Source of the DNA: an uncultured Hyphomonadaceae bacterium
Lineage (GTDB): Bacteria; Pseudomonadota; Alphaproteobacteria; Caulobacterales; Hyphomonadaceae
Direction: 5' to 3'
NCBI GenBank assembly: GCA_913057945.1
Contig: CAJXOF010000018.1
Coordinates: 1-58,731 of the forward strand
Length of the DNA stretch: 58,731 nt
The number at the start of each line of letters is the position of its first letter. Position 1 is the stretch's first letter. Below are positions 1 to 8,678 of this stretch, piece by piece. The notes under the pieces are model-generated. The model was not told where the DNA came from. It worked only from the letters and a program-made list of their open reading frames with translations, and did not search any database. The position numbers were made by a program, and so were the translations under genes.

Positions 1-451
1 CCGTGCCGCGAACCGTGATGACTTTCTTCGCATCGGAAGATTTCACGGTCAGGATAGCGTTGCCAGCATAGATCGGGCGCTCGAACGTGTCGGGGTCGAT
101 TACATCCGTGATGTCCGACAGCTGCATGACGTCCAGCTTGGCCGCGATGCGTGGCGCGATGTTCTTGCCCGTCGTCGTAGCCGGGATGAAGACGGCGTCA
201 TAACCGGACATCATCGGCACCACGAGGGCTTCCATGGCTTCCGCCAGTTGCTTGGCAACCGACGCGCCGTCGGCGTGGACAACCTTACGGACGCCGGAAA
301 CCTTGGCCGCGGCAGCCGCCACGTCGCCCGCGCCTTCGCCAGCCACCAGGATGTCGACGTCGCCGCCGAACTTGGCCGCCGCGGTGACAACCTTGTGGGT
401 CGCGTCGTTCAGGGACGCATTGTCATGTTCAGCAATAACCAGAACAGCCAT
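1..451 (-). CDS. etfA: Electron transfer flavoprotein alpha subunit, N-terminal part (cut by window edge)
   Basis: About 150 N-terminal residues are visible, beginning [11 protein letters not shown] and running through the ETF nucleotide-binding domain (GGDVDILVAGEG, then ATTTGKNIAPRIAAKL). The FAD-binding C-terminal half lies outside the window. With EtfB it forms the soluble heterodimer that passes electrons from acyl-CoA and other dehydrogenases to ETF-ubiquinone oxidoreductase. The ATG overlaps the TAA of etfB by one base (TAATG), so the two are translationally coupled, as in other alphaproteobacteria. A purine-rich site within the end of etfB serves as ribosome-binding site. The identity is secure from the pairing with etfB; the C-terminal half cannot be judged. 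Confidence 0.93.
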   Translation of the reverse strand, partial: MAVLVIAEHDNASLNDATHKVVTAAAKFGGDVDILVAGEGAGDVAAAAAKVSGVRKVVHADGASVAKQLAEAMEALVVPMMSGYDAVFIPATTTGKNIAPRIAAKLDVMQLSDITDVIDPDTFERPIYAGNAILTVKSSDAKKVITVRGT

Positions 452-1197
452 TAGATCGCTCCTGCTGATTTGAGTTTCGAAACAAGCGTCGCAACGTCTT
501 CGACCTTTTCGCCAGCCTCGCGGACAGGCGGCTCAGTCACTTTCACCACCGACAGGCGCGGCGAGATGTCGACATCATAATCGCCCGGAGCCTTCTCATC
601 GATCGGCTTCTTCTTCGCCTTCATGATGTTTGGCAGGGACGCATAGCGCGGCTCGTTGAGACGCAGATCGACGGTGACGATGGCCGGCGTCGCCAGCTTC
701 ACGGTCTGCAGGCCGCCATCAACTTCACGGGTCACGGTCAGGGCGTCGCCGTCCTTCTCGATCTTGTAAGCGAACGTGCCTTGCGGCCAGTCCAGCAGCG
801 CGGCCAACATTTGGCCGGTCTGGTTGGAATCATCGTCAATCGCCTGCTTGCCGAGCAGGACCAGGTCCGGGCTCTCGTCAGCAACGACTTTTGCCAGGAT
901 TTTCGCAACGGCCAGTGGCTCGACGGTTTCGTCGGTATTGACCAGGATGCCGCGGTCGCCGCCCATGGCGAGCGCCGTGCGGATGGTTTCCTGAGCCTGT
1001 TTCGGGCCGATCGAGACGATCACCACTTCGGTCGCCGTACCGGCTTCCTTCATGCGAACCGCTTCTTCGACAGATATCTCGTCAAATGGGTTCATCGACA
1101 TTTTGACGTTTGCGAGATCGACACCCGTCTGATCGGGCTTCACCCGAACCTTGACGTTATAGTCGATGACGCGTTTGACCGGCACCAGGACCTTCAT
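451..1197 (-). CDS. etfB: Electron transfer flavoprotein beta subunit
   Basis: A 248-residue protein starting [20 protein letters not shown], the classical EtfB opening, with [17 protein letters not shown] and the AMP-binding region around [16 protein letters not shown]. Full family length. It is the AMP-carrying subunit of the EtfAB heterodimer and contacts partner dehydrogenases in beta-oxidation and amino acid catabolism. It is the first gene of the etfB-etfA operon, reading leftward. The 254-bp gap upstream separates it from the divergent yebC and should hold both promoters; I could not pick out a convincing -35/-10 pair there. Confidence 0.95.
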   Translation of the reverse strand: MKVLVPVKRVIDYNVKVRVKPDQTGVDLANVKMSMNPFDEISVEEAVRMKEAGTATEVVIVSIGPKQAQETIRTALAMGGDRGILVNTDETVEPLAVAKILAKVVADESPDLVLLGKQAIDDDSNQTGQMLAALLDWPQGTFAYKIEKDGDALTVTREVDGGLQTVKLATPAIVTVDLRLNEPRYASLPNIMKAKKKPIDEKAPGDYDVDISPRLSVVKVTEPPVREAGEKVEDVATLVSKLKSAGAI

Positions 1198-1451
1198 ACA
1201 ACCGCTCCAGACATTTGTTGGAATTAAACTCGTGTGGGGTGTGCCTAACGCCCACGCATAAAAGACGCAAGGTTGACGTTGACGTAAGTGTCAATTTGGC
1301 GCGGAAAATTTTGCAAAGCGTAGCTCCGACACCTCCGAAAACGCAATTTACGCCCCAAGAGAGCCCGTTACACAGTGGGAGCTTGGCCGTTTCGCAAACC
1401 TGCGCTAAACGCCTCCCTTCTCCTGAACAGACCAAATTCGACGAGGGCTCC

Positions 1452-2210
1452 ATGGCAGGCCATAGTAAATGGGCAAATATCCAGCACCGCAAAGGTGCAC
1501 AGGACAAGAAACGCGCCGTACTTTTTGCGCGCCTGTCAAAAGAGATCACGATCGCGTCCAAGATGGGCGGGCCAGATCCTGACGGAAACCCACGCCTTCG
1601 CCTCGCGATCCAGAACGCCAAGGGCCAATCGGTCCCAAAGGACAATATCCAGCGCGCCATCGACAAGGGCCAGGGCGGCGGCGGTGAAGACTATGTGGAT
1701 ATCCGCTATGAAGGCTTCGGCCCCGGCGGTGTCGGCGTGATCGTCGAAGCCTCGACCGACAACAAGAACCGCACAGCGACCGATGTGCGCACAGCCTTTT
1801 CGAAGAATGGCGGCAATCTTGGCGAAACGGGCTCTGTCTCATTCAGCTTCGACCAGGTCGGCGAGATCGAATATCCCGTGAGCGTTGGTACGGAAGACGA
1901 AGTCATGGAAGCGGCCATTCTGGCGGGTGCCCAGGACGTGGAATCCGACGCCGAAAGCCACTGGATCTATACCGCCCGCGAAGACCTTCAATCCGTGGCC
2001 GACGCGCTGACCGAACATTTCGGCGAAGAGGTGGAAGCCAAATCCACCAAGCTGATCTGGAAACCCCAGAACAATATTCCGGTCGATGGTGATGCGGCCG
2101 ACACGCTCATGAAGCTGCTGGATGTGCTCGATGAGCTGGATGACGTGCAGAACGTCTATGACAATTCCGAACTATCCGAAGCGGAAATGGCTCGCCTCGC
2201 GGAAGGTTGA
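1452..2210 (+). CDS. yebC: YebC/PmpR family protein
   Basis: A 252-residue member of the YebC/PmpR family, described as transcriptional regulators and, more recently for relatives, as ribosome-associated factors that help with stalled sequences. The start chosen is the ATG giving [13 protein letters not shown], which is the invariant family N-terminus; the open frame extends upstream to 1215 but that extension does not resemble the family. The conserved GGxLGExGSVSFxF stretch is present as [12 protein letters not shown]. It stands alone, divergent from etfBA and convergent with the GNAT gene (13 bp between stops). Whether it acts on transcription or translation here cannot be told from sequence. 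Confidence 0.95.
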   Translation: MAGHSKWANIQHRKGAQDKKRAVLFARLSKEITIASKMGGPDPDGNPRLRLAIQNAKGQSVPKDNIQRAIDKGQGGGGEDYVDIRYEGFGPGGVGVIVEASTDNKNRTATDVRTAFSKNGGNLGETGSVSFSFDQVGEIEYPVSVGTEDEVMEAAILAGAQDVESDAESHWIYTAREDLQSVADALTEHFGEEVEAKSTKLIWKPQNNIPVDGDAADTLMKLLDVLDELDDVQNVYDNSELSEAEMARLAEG

Positions 2211-2223
2211 GTCAGACCCTGCG

Positions 2224-2667
2224 CTACGGTCCAATCAGGCGTATCTGCTCATGGCCAGTCTCGCCGGCCTTGGCCAACACTCTCCAGCCGAGCGCCTCAT
2301 AGGCGTCTCGCGCCGCTATATTCTGCGCGTCCACATCCAAGAGTAATGGCTGGCCCATGTCTTCCCGACCGACATGCAACAGGCCGCGGCCCACCCCGCA
2401 CAGGCGCCAGTCCGGCGCGACGAAGAGATGATCGACATAGCCGGAATCCGGACGCAACGTCAGGAAGCCCACAATTCCCGCCTGTGGCTCTTCAGCGACC
2501 CAGGCTCGCGCCGTCGGCAATGAATTGAAGAGTTGCCGCAAATAAGGCGCTGCCGGGCCGCGCCACGGAAACTCCTGCAGGCAGCCACGAAACAATTGAT
2601 AGCACGGGCGATAGTCCCGACGCTCAAAGTCGCGGATATGCCAGCCTGCTCCGGAGTGTGTGTACAT
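2224..2667 (-). CDS. GNAT family N-acetyltransferase
   Basis: A small acetyltransferase of about 147 residues. The GNAT core is visible: strand with GIVGFLTLRPDSGYVDHLFVAPDWR, followed by the acetyl-CoA loop (CGVGRGLL, matching Q/RxxGxG/A) and the C-terminal NIAARDAYEALGWRV motif typical of the fold. The substrate is unknown. The ATG at 2667 lacks an obvious ribosome-binding site; a GTG at 2703, 12 codons further up, is an alternative start. It lies 74 bp downstream of lpd on the same strand (38 bp if the GTG is used) and may be cotranscribed with it, but there is no functional link I can defend. Confidence 0.85.
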   Translation of the reverse strand: MYTHSGAGWHIRDFERRDYRPCYQLFRGCLQEFPWRGPAAPYLRQLFNSLPTARAWVAEEPQAGIVGFLTLRPDSGYVDHLFVAPDWRLCGVGRGLLHVGREDMGQPLLLDVDAQNIAARDAYEALGWRVLAKAGETGHEQIRLIGP

Positions 2668-2741
2668 ATGAAAAGAGTGGGCCTGATACAGGATCAGGTC
2701 CACCCTTTATCTCAGGCATATTTCGGCAATTGGCCGAGTGC

Positions 2742-4148
2742 CTACATTTGCATCGTCCAGCCTTCGATGCCCATCGCGGCCTGGCGGACCGCTTCCGACA
2801 GGGTCGGGTGAGCATGGCATGTGCGGGCAATGTCTTCCGACGCCGCACCGAATTCCATGGCAACGCAAACCTCGGCGATAAGTTCGCCAACCCCGACGCC
2901 CACCATGTGGACCCCCAGGATCTTGTCGGTCTTCTTATCGGCCAGCATCTTCACGAAGCCATCGGTCTCATGGTTCGTGCGGGCACGGGAATTGGCCATG
3001 AAGGGAAATTTGCTCTTCACATATTCGATGCCAGCTTCCTTGAGCTGTTCCTCGGTCTGCCCAACCCAAGCCATTTCCGGCTTGGTGTAGACGACGCTCG
3101 GCACGAGATTGTAATTCACATGACCCGCCTTGCCCGCGATCAGTTCGGCCACGGCAGTGCCATCATCCTCGGCCTTATGCGCCAGCATGGGTCCGTGAAT
3201 GCAGTCGCCGACGGCCCAGACACCATCGGCCACCTTGAAGTGACCATCGGTGACTTGCACAACGCCACGCTTGTCAGTCGTGCCGCCCACGGCTTCAAGA
3301 CCAAGGCCATCCGTATACGGCTTGCGCCCGACCGCAACGATCACGACGTCGGCATCCAGCACTTCAGCCTCGCCGCCTGCCGCTGGTTCCATGCTCAGCT
3401 TCAGCTTGGATTTGAGTTTCTCGACGCCCGTCACCTTCATGCCAAGGCGGAAATTCAGGCCCTGCTTCTTGAAGATTTTCTGGGCCTCCTTGGCCACGTC
3501 CGCATCTGCGCCCGGCATGATGCGGTCAAGGTATTCAACCACGGTCACGTCCGAACCGAGACGCGCCCAGACCGAGCCCATTTCGAGGCCAATCACACCG
3601 GCGCCGATCAGGACAAGCCGCTTCGGGATGGAAGTCAGCGACAAAGCGCCCGTATTGGTGACAACGCGCTCTTCGTCGATCTCGATGCCCGGCAGGCTGG
3701 TTGGCTCGGATCCCGTCGCGATCACGATATTCTTCGTGTCCAGCGTCTGGATCTTGCCGTCGAGGCCTTTGACTTCGACCTTGCCCTTGCCGAGAATCTT
3801 GCCACGGCCCTTGATGTAATCGACCTTGTTCTTCTTGAAGAGGAATTCGATGCCCTTGGTCAGGCCGTCGACCGCTTCGGTCTTCTGCGCCATCATCTGG
3901 TCGAGGTCGATTTCCAGCTTTCCGGTCTTGATGCCCATGCCTGCAAATTCATTCTGCGCCGTGGCATAGAGTTCCGAAGCGTGCAGAAGGGCTTTGGACG
4001 GGATGCACCCGACATTCAGGCAAGTGCCGCCCAGCACACCGCGGTCTTCGATACAGACCGTTTTCAGGCCGAGTTGACCGGCACGAATTGCGCAATTGTA
4101 ACCGCCGGGGCCGCCACCGATAATGACGACGTCGTATGTCTCAGCCAT
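2742..4148 (-). CDS. lpd: Dihydrolipoyl dehydrogenase (E3)
   Basis: A 468-residue flavoprotein disulfide reductase that reoxidises dihydrolipoamide in the 2-oxoacid dehydrogenase complexes or glycine cleavage system, reducing NAD+. It shows the N-terminal FAD loop (GGGPGGYNCA), the redox-active disulfide GGTCLNVGCIPSK with Cys43 and Cys48, the central NAD-binding GAGVIGLEMGSVW, the second FAD motif VGDCIHGPMLAHKAEDDG, and the C-terminal His-Glu pair in HAHPTLSEA. Length is exactly that of the family. No E1 or E2 genes are beside it in the window, so which complex it serves is not shown. Confidence 0.96.
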   Translation of the reverse strand: MAETYDVVIIGGGPGGYNCAIRAGQLGLKTVCIEDRGVLGGTCLNVGCIPSKALLHASELYATAQNEFAGMGIKTGKLEIDLDQMMAQKTEAVDGLTKGIEFLFKKNKVDYIKGRGKILGKGKVEVKGLDGKIQTLDTKNIVIATGSEPTSLPGIEIDEERVVTNTGALSLTSIPKRLVLIGAGVIGLEMGSVWARLGSDVTVVEYLDRIMPGADADVAKEAQKIFKKQGLNFRLGMKVTGVEKLKSKLKLSMEPAAGGEAEVLDADVVIVAVGRKPYTDGLGLEAVGGTTDKRGVVQVTDGHFKVADGVWAVGDCIHGPMLAHKAEDDGTAVAELIAGKAGHVNYNLVPSVVYTKPEMAWVGQTEEQLKEAGIEYVKSKFPFMANSRARTNHETDGFVKMLADKKTDKILGVHMVGVGVGELIAEVCVAMEFGAASEDIARTCHAHPTLSEAVRQAAMGIEGWTMQM

Positions 4149-4245
4149 GGGGAAATCTGCCTTGCTTAGAGGGCCCAGTAGGAGTGAGCCGCCAAACTAG
4201 GCATTTTGCTTCTGAAATCAATGCGGCGGGGCCTGCAAGTTTGGA

Positions 4246-4611
4246 TTAGCTGCGTTTCGTGACGACAAGGCCCACGAAAAGTACCCAGAGCGCGCCGCTG
4301 ATCACCGCCTCATCGGTCCAGAGGATCGGATCGGCGCCAGATGCCACCATCAGTCCGGCAAGAAGCGTGAACAGGAGGATTCCCGCGAGCGCAATCCAGC
4401 GCCCGAATCCCTTCCCTGCCATGATCGCTAGCCCGCCCAGCAGGATGAATCCCGTCGCCAACAGTCGCACAAGACTGGTCGGGGGCTGCATGAGCGCGTC
4501 TGACAGGCCACTGCCCCGGTTGACCAGCATATTGACGGTCGCCGCGCCGCGCCAGAACAGCCAGCCGCCCAACAGGGCCAATGCCAATCCAATGATGCGT
4601 CTTATGCTCAT
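4246..4611 (-). CDS. Small four-helix membrane protein of unknown function
   Basis: A 121-residue protein with four hydrophobic stretches, roughly residues 5-22, 48-66, 70-90 and 100-117, joined by short loops. It begins MSIRRIIGLALALLGGW and ends in a basic tail (VVTKRS), so an inner-membrane location is likely. I do not recognise a named family. A purine-rich GAGGAGGAAACAGG precedes the ATG, a strong ribosome-binding site that supports expression. It sits 97 bp upstream of lpd on the same strand, and 79 bp after another small membrane protein gene. Confidence 0.75.
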   Translation of the reverse strand: MSIRRIIGLALALLGGWLFWRGAATVNMLVNRGSGLSDALMQPPTSLVRLLATGFILLGGLAIMAGKGFGRWIALAGILLFTLLAGLMVASGADPILWTDEAVISGALWVLFVGLVVTKRS

Positions 4612-4690
4612 CCTGTTTCCTCCTCATCCCTTTTCAAAGGAGGGTAGGCTCATGCCGGCATGCCAGCAAATGCAATTTGTCAGGGCAGTC

Positions 4691-5317
4691 TCAGACCGCG
4701 CGCCGCCGCCGGGCGTTCATCTTGCGGCCATGCATCGCAAAACTCGCACGCTGGCGCGCAATCGCAGCGGGCACAAAGGCCGGACGGGCAGGCTTGGCCG
4801 GAACCGGGCGCTGGCGTGCTTCCGGCAGGGGCTCACTGACCAATACAGGCTTCGACAGGACCAGGGGAGCATCTTGCGCCACCGGCTCTGTTTTGCGGGG
4901 GGACCGCAAACGCAATTCCCAGACGGCGAGCATCAACAGCAACGCACCAGCGCAAACACCGGCAATGGCACCTTCAGCCGCGCTGGGATCATTCCACCAG
5001 CCGGGTTCGAACGTCACGAGATAGAGGCATGGGATGCCGGCCACGACGCCCATAAGATACCAGAGCACGCCGCCGGGCCGTTTCGCGGCGATCATGGCAG
5101 CAGAACAATAGAAACAGAGGGCAGCAAGTAGATAGGGCCCGCCATAGGCGATGCCGAGCTGTCGCCAGTCGACACTTTCGAGTCCGCCCGCAATGTCGTC
5201 GTGAACCACCCAGCTCAGTGCCATCATGATCGAGGGCCAGCGCACAGCCGTCAGCGCACCAAAGGCAAAGGCGATCGCATACACAGTCAGGAGGATGGCA
5301 ATCAGTCGGCGAAGCAT
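4691..5317 (-). CDS. Predicted membrane protein with basic C-terminal tail, unknown function
   Basis: A 208-residue protein starting MLRRLIAILLTVYAIAFAFG. Hydrophobic segments at about residues 5-25, 58-78, 84-102 and 115-133 predict four membrane helices. The last 70 residues are a proline-, alanine- and arginine-rich cytoplasmic-type tail ending NARRRRAV. The open frame extends upstream to 5521, but the extra 68 residues are low quality and without hydrophobic or conserved features, so the ATG at 5317 is preferred. No family is recognised. Same strand as the preceding small membrane protein, separated by 79 bp. Confidence 0.7.
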   Translation of the reverse strand: MLRRLIAILLTVYAIAFAFGALTAVRWPSIMMALSWVVHDDIAGGLESVDWRQLGIAYGGPYLLAALCFYCSAAMIAAKRPGGVLWYLMGVVAGIPCLYLVTFEPGWWNDPSAAEGAIAGVCAGALLLMLAVWELRLRSPRKTEPVAQDAPLVLSKPVLVSEPLPEARQRPVPAKPARPAFVPAAIARQRASFAMHGRKMNARRRRAV

Positions 5318-5426
5318 GGCTTTCGCGTAGCATGGACAGGGTAACTGCCCGCTGAACACGATGTTGCAAATTTGATCGATTTGCCGGCGGGCACCCCGCT
5401 CCGGGCGACCCGCCGGCATCCAAGAG

Positions 5427-6152
5427 TCAGACCAGCTCAACGACCGGCCAGAGATTCTTCGCAAAGTACCGGTCCTGTATGCGGTCCATATAATCCACGA
5501 GATTTCCATGCCCGCGCACAAGCCCCGTCAGCGGCGTATCGAAATATTCGGTGCCGGCACTGATGAGGGCGGCCGAGACGCTTGCATCTGCCACGCTGGG
5601 CGCATCGCCGAACAGGTAGGACTTGCTCCCGAGCTGGATGGTAATGGCTTCCAGATCCAAAGCGACGAGTTGCATGCGTTCATCCTCGGAATGGCGGCCC
5701 AGGCCACGGGCGTAATAGGTCTGTGCCATGCCATCGCGAATTTCCTTGACGATAGCGTCCCTGGCCAGCGGTGGAATATCGCTGAAGAACAGCATCGGGC
5801 CTTCAAAGAAGTTCTCGTCCTTCAGCCAGCGCTCCATGGCCAACACGCTGTTGATATGATCTTCCGCCATGCGCTCGAAGGCCCATGAGGCCGCACGATG
5901 GTCATCGCTGAGGCCGTCATTGAGCGATTTTCCGAGTTTCCGCTCAAAATGAGCCCGGATGAAATTGCTGTCCTCGACCAGCAGGTCGCCATCCATCACA
6001 TAGGGCGCCTTGTGCTTTGGAACGGCATCGAGGTCCGCAATCGCGCGATCGAAGTCGACCCCGAGCATCTGTAGCTGAATGTCCGATTTCATCACATAGG
6101 GGCTGGGTGATGGACAATCGAACATCGGGCCCCATCCAAAAAGCGTAATCAT
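5427..6152 (-). CDS. Glutathione S-transferase family protein (FAXC/CDR-like)
   Basis: A 241-residue protein starting MITLFGWGPMFDCPSPSPYV. The N-terminal thioredoxin-like half has the pattern of the failed-axon-connection/cadmium-resistance type of glutathione transferase (SPYVMKSDIQLQMLG, then KAPYVMDGDLLVEDSNFI), and the C-terminal half is an all-helical GST_C domain with YLFGDAPSVADASVSAAL. A likely role is detoxification, but the substrate is not predictable. The frame extends 20 codons upstream; the ATG at 6152 matches the fold start. It is divergent from a WYL regulator with an inverted repeat between them, so it is probably that regulator's target. Confidence 0.85.
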   Translation of the reverse strand: MITLFGWGPMFDCPSPSPYVMKSDIQLQMLGVDFDRAIADLDAVPKHKAPYVMDGDLLVEDSNFIRAHFERKLGKSLNDGLSDDHRAASWAFERMAEDHINSVLAMERWLKDENFFEGPMLFFSDIPPLARDAIVKEIRDGMAQTYYARGLGRHSEDERMQLVALDLEAITIQLGSKSYLFGDAPSVADASVSAALISAGTEYFDTPLTGLVRGHGNLVDYMDRIQDRYFAKNLWPVVELV

Positions 6153-6202
6153 TGTCTGTCTCCATGTCTTGCTTGCGATGAAGGCTTGATAGACGAGGCC
6201 TG

Positions 6203-6220
6203 CTGACAGCATGGTGTCAG
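6203..6220. promoter_or_regulatory. Candidate operator between GST-like gene and WYL regulator
   Basis: An inverted repeat of 6-bp arms, CTGACA and TGTCAG, separated by 6 bp (GCATGG), lies in the 92-bp gap between the divergent genes. It sits 25 bp before the regulator's start and 51 bp before the GST start. Dyads of this kind between a YafY-type regulator and its divergent neighbour are usual operators; that it binds this regulator is inference. Confidence 0.45.
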
Positions 6221-6244
6221 TAGCGTGGCAGTAGGTTCCAGAAA

Positions 6245-6934
6245 ATGAGACGCACTGAACGCCTGTTCCAGATCATCCAGATCCTGCGCCGTCACCGTGC
6301 GCCGGTGACCGGGCAGGCTTTGGCCGGAGAGCTGGAAGTCTCGCTGCGCACCCTCTATCGTGACATGGCGGAACTGATTGCCCAACGCGTGCCCATACGG
6401 GGTGAGGCCGGGACCGGATATGTGCTGGACACCGGCTACGACATGCCGCCGCTGATGTTGACGGCGGACGAATTGGAAGCGGCGGTGCTGGGCGCGCAAT
6501 GGGTGGCGGTGCGCGGCGATGAAGCCCTGGCGCGGGGCGCACGGGACCTGATCGCAAAGCTGACCGTCGCGGTCCCTCGTGAGCTTCAACCCGTCATCGT
6601 GGATGCGGGCCTGGTCCCGGTCAGTTTCATGAAGCGCGCAGAGGACAGTTTCGATGTCAGCATCGTGCGCCAGGCCATTCGCGGGCAAGCCAAGGTGCTG
6701 ATGGATTATGGCGATGAGACAGGAAACATCACCCGGCGAACCGTCTGGCCGTTTCTCATCGCCTATTCGGAAGACATCAGGATGGTATGTACGTGGTGCG
6801 AGCTCCGGCAGGATTTCCGGCACTTCCGGACAGACCGTGTGAAGCGGCAGGAAATGCTGGATGAGCGATTCCCGGAGCGAGTCGCCACCCTTCGCAAACG
6901 CTGGAAGGACCAGCGCGAGAAACTGCGTACCTAG
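6245..6934 (+). CDS. YafY-type transcriptional regulator (HTH_11 plus WYL domain)
   Basis: A 229-residue regulator. Residues 1-60 form a DeoR-like winged helix-turn-helix (TERLFQIIQILRRHR, then LAGELEVSLRTLYRDMAEL), the signature of HTH_11 proteins. The C-terminal half, from about residue 130, is the WYL ligand-sensing domain (KVLMDYGDETGNITRRTVWP). It diverges from a GST-like gene and an inverted repeat lies in the gap, which suggests control of that gene and of itself. The ligand is unknown. The ATG is the only in-frame start close to the family N-terminus. Confidence 0.9.
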   Translation: MRRTERLFQIIQILRRHRAPVTGQALAGELEVSLRTLYRDMAELIAQRVPIRGEAGTGYVLDTGYDMPPLMLTADELEAAVLGAQWVAVRGDEALARGARDLIAKLTVAVPRELQPVIVDAGLVPVSFMKRAEDSFDVSIVRQAIRGQAKVLMDYGDETGNITRRTVWPFLIAYSEDIRMVCTWCELRQDFRHFRTDRVKRQEMLDERFPERVATLRKRWKDQREKLRT

Positions 6935-6949
6935 AGCCTTCGGGGCAGG

Positions 6950-8605
6950 TCATTCGGAGGCGGATGTATCCGCGCCGCAAATGCGGGAATCGATGCAATA
7001 ATTCAGCACACCCATCGCCAGTTTAGGGTCCTGAGGAGCTACTTCGGCGCCGACCTCGGATTCACTGTCCGGAACACGCTCTGCCTCAACCGCCGCGATG
7101 CGGAAAAGTCCCCGTACGGTTTCTTGCTGGCGCAAGGCAGTACGCACCAGGCGCGTGATGTAGTCGACCGGCGCGTCGATCTGCTGAAAGCCCTGCTGCG
7201 GCGAAACCGGTAGGCGCGCATCTTCCGGCACGACCATGGCGATCATGGATTGGGGGCCGAGCGGCGGGCCTGCCTGCAGGCCCGGCTCACCGAAAATGTC
7301 CTTGGCCAGGAATACGGTGTCCCCCGCCTCGCGGACAGGCCAGCTTCCTGCCGCCTCGACCGGGTTCGGATAGAGCTGGGTCAGCACTTCGTCCGCATTA
7401 TAGTCGAACAGGACGAGCTTGCCGCGTACGGGCAACGTGACTTTCAGGTCGACCATCTGGCCATTCTCGACAATCGACACCGTCTGGCCCGCCGCATTCA
7501 CCAGCGTGATCGGCATCTCCGCCACTATGGAATCGAAATCATGCTGCACGCTGGAAACAAGATCCGGCACGCCGCGCGTTGGGGGCGGCACCTGCGCATA
7601 CTGAACGAAATTGGCATCCGGCACATAGGTGCGGATCCAGTCCGCATAAGCTGAAACCCGCGTGTAGGCGCCGGGACTTTCCTGCCGCCCACATCCGACG
7701 CCCCAGCTGACCACGCCGATCTGGTAGGGGCAGCCATTCTTGTCATACTTGACCAAGGGCCCGCCACTGTCGCCCTGGCAGGCATCCTGCCCGCCCTGTT
7801 CAAGACCGGCGCAGACCAGTGTATTATCCACGATCAGCGACTGGTATTCTGCCGGATAGCCTTCCAGCATGGAGGCCTTGCGCAAACGTGACTGGCAGAC
7901 CGAAGCCGCCACTGTGGGAGCGGACGTTTCCTGCAGGACGAGACTCGGCGCCGCGAGCGCGAAGTTGCGCGCATTCTGCCACTTGGTGCGTTGGCCGGGC
8001 TCCAGTTCCAGCAAATTGCCGAACCCTGCGACCCAGGCTTCTTCCCCTGCTTTGGAAAGGCGGTCTGTCGTCGCATCTGCCGAGAGCGTGGCGAGGGGCC
8101 CTTCCCAAGGCGTGTCGAGCTTCATCAGCGCGATGTCCGCGCCCTTATAGATGTCCTCGGCGCCCGCATAGGCAGGATGGGTAATCACTTCCGTTACAAA
8201 GGCGGCCTGCGAGCCAGCCGGTGTGCGCCCGAGATCGCCTGTTCCGAGTTGGACCCGGATGGCCGCGATTTTCCGTTCCGGCCCGCCATCGCCCGCCTCT
8301 TCATACGCGAACACCCGCCCGCTCTGCTCCGACACCTTGAAGCCTTCGACACAATGGGCCGCCGTGAGAATCCAGTCTTTCGAGATCGCCGCGCCGCCGC
8401 AGACATGGAAGGCGCCCTGCTGCATGTTCAACTGGATCGAAGCGATGCCGGGCCAATTGGCGAGGTGGGCGTTGACGCCGCCGACCACCTTGGCGCCCGT
8501 TGGAGTATCCTCGACGCGGCAGGCACGGTCTTGCGCAGAGGCGCTCAACCCCGCTGAAATGGCGACGGCCAGAAAGCCCGCAATCAAACCTGAAACTCTA
8601 CGCAT
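6950..8605 (-). CDS. Secreted trypsin-like serine protease with C-terminal DUF4384-like domain
   Basis: A 551-residue exported S1-family protease. A Sec signal peptide (residues 1 to about 24, ending ASAQ) is followed by a short pro-segment and TGAK/VVGG, the usual zymogen activation site. The triad is complete: His84 in LTAAHC, Asp157 in GADIALMKL, Ser280 in CQGDSGGPL. Asp274, six residues before the serine, predicts cleavage after Arg or Lys. From about residue 350 a second domain with GKLVLFDYNADEVLTQLYPN resembles DUF4384, a module often attached to caspase-like and other envelope proteins. Seven or so cysteines in the protease domain fit disulfides. Natural substrate unknown. It stands alone on this strand. 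Confidence 0.9.
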   Translation of the reverse strand: MRRVSGLIAGFLAVAISAGLSASAQDRACRVEDTPTGAKVVGGVNAHLANWPGIASIQLNMQQGAFHVCGGAAISKDWILTAAHCVEGFKVSEQSGRVFAYEEAGDGGPERKIAAIRVQLGTGDLGRTPAGSQAAFVTEVITHPAYAGAEDIYKGADIALMKLDTPWEGPLATLSADATTDRLSKAGEEAWVAGFGNLLELEPGQRTKWQNARNFALAAPSLVLQETSAPTVAASVCQSRLRKASMLEGYPAEYQSLIVDNTLVCAGLEQGGQDACQGDSGGPLVKYDKNGCPYQIGVVSWGVGCGRQESPGAYTRVSAYADWIRTYVPDANFVQYAQVPPPTRGVPDLVSSVQHDFDSIVAEMPITLVNAAGQTVSIVENGQMVDLKVTLPVRGKLVLFDYNADEVLTQLYPNPVEAAGSWPVREAGDTVFLAKDIFGEPGLQAGPPLGPQSMIAMVVPEDARLPVSPQQGFQQIDAPVDYITRLVRTALRQQETVRGLFRIAAVEAERVPDSESEVGAEVAPQDPKLAMGVLNYCIDSRICGADTSASE

Positions 8606-8614
8606 GATAGGTCG

Positions 8615-8632
8615 TCCTCCCGAACGGGAAGA
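8615..8632 (-). promoter_or_regulatory. Hairpin over the Shine-Dalgarno of the secreted protease gene
   Basis: On the coding strand the region reads as an 8-bp stem (one G-U pair) with a 2-4 nt loop around CCCGTTCGGG. The right arm contains the GGGAGGA ribosome-binding site 10 nt before the ATG at 8605. It could lower translation initiation. The stem is short, so this may be chance complementarity to a GA-rich site. Confidence 0.35.
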
Positions 8633-8678
8633 TTAACCATGCCAGCGCGATAGCGCCAATATGCTTGTTGGGCTGGTT

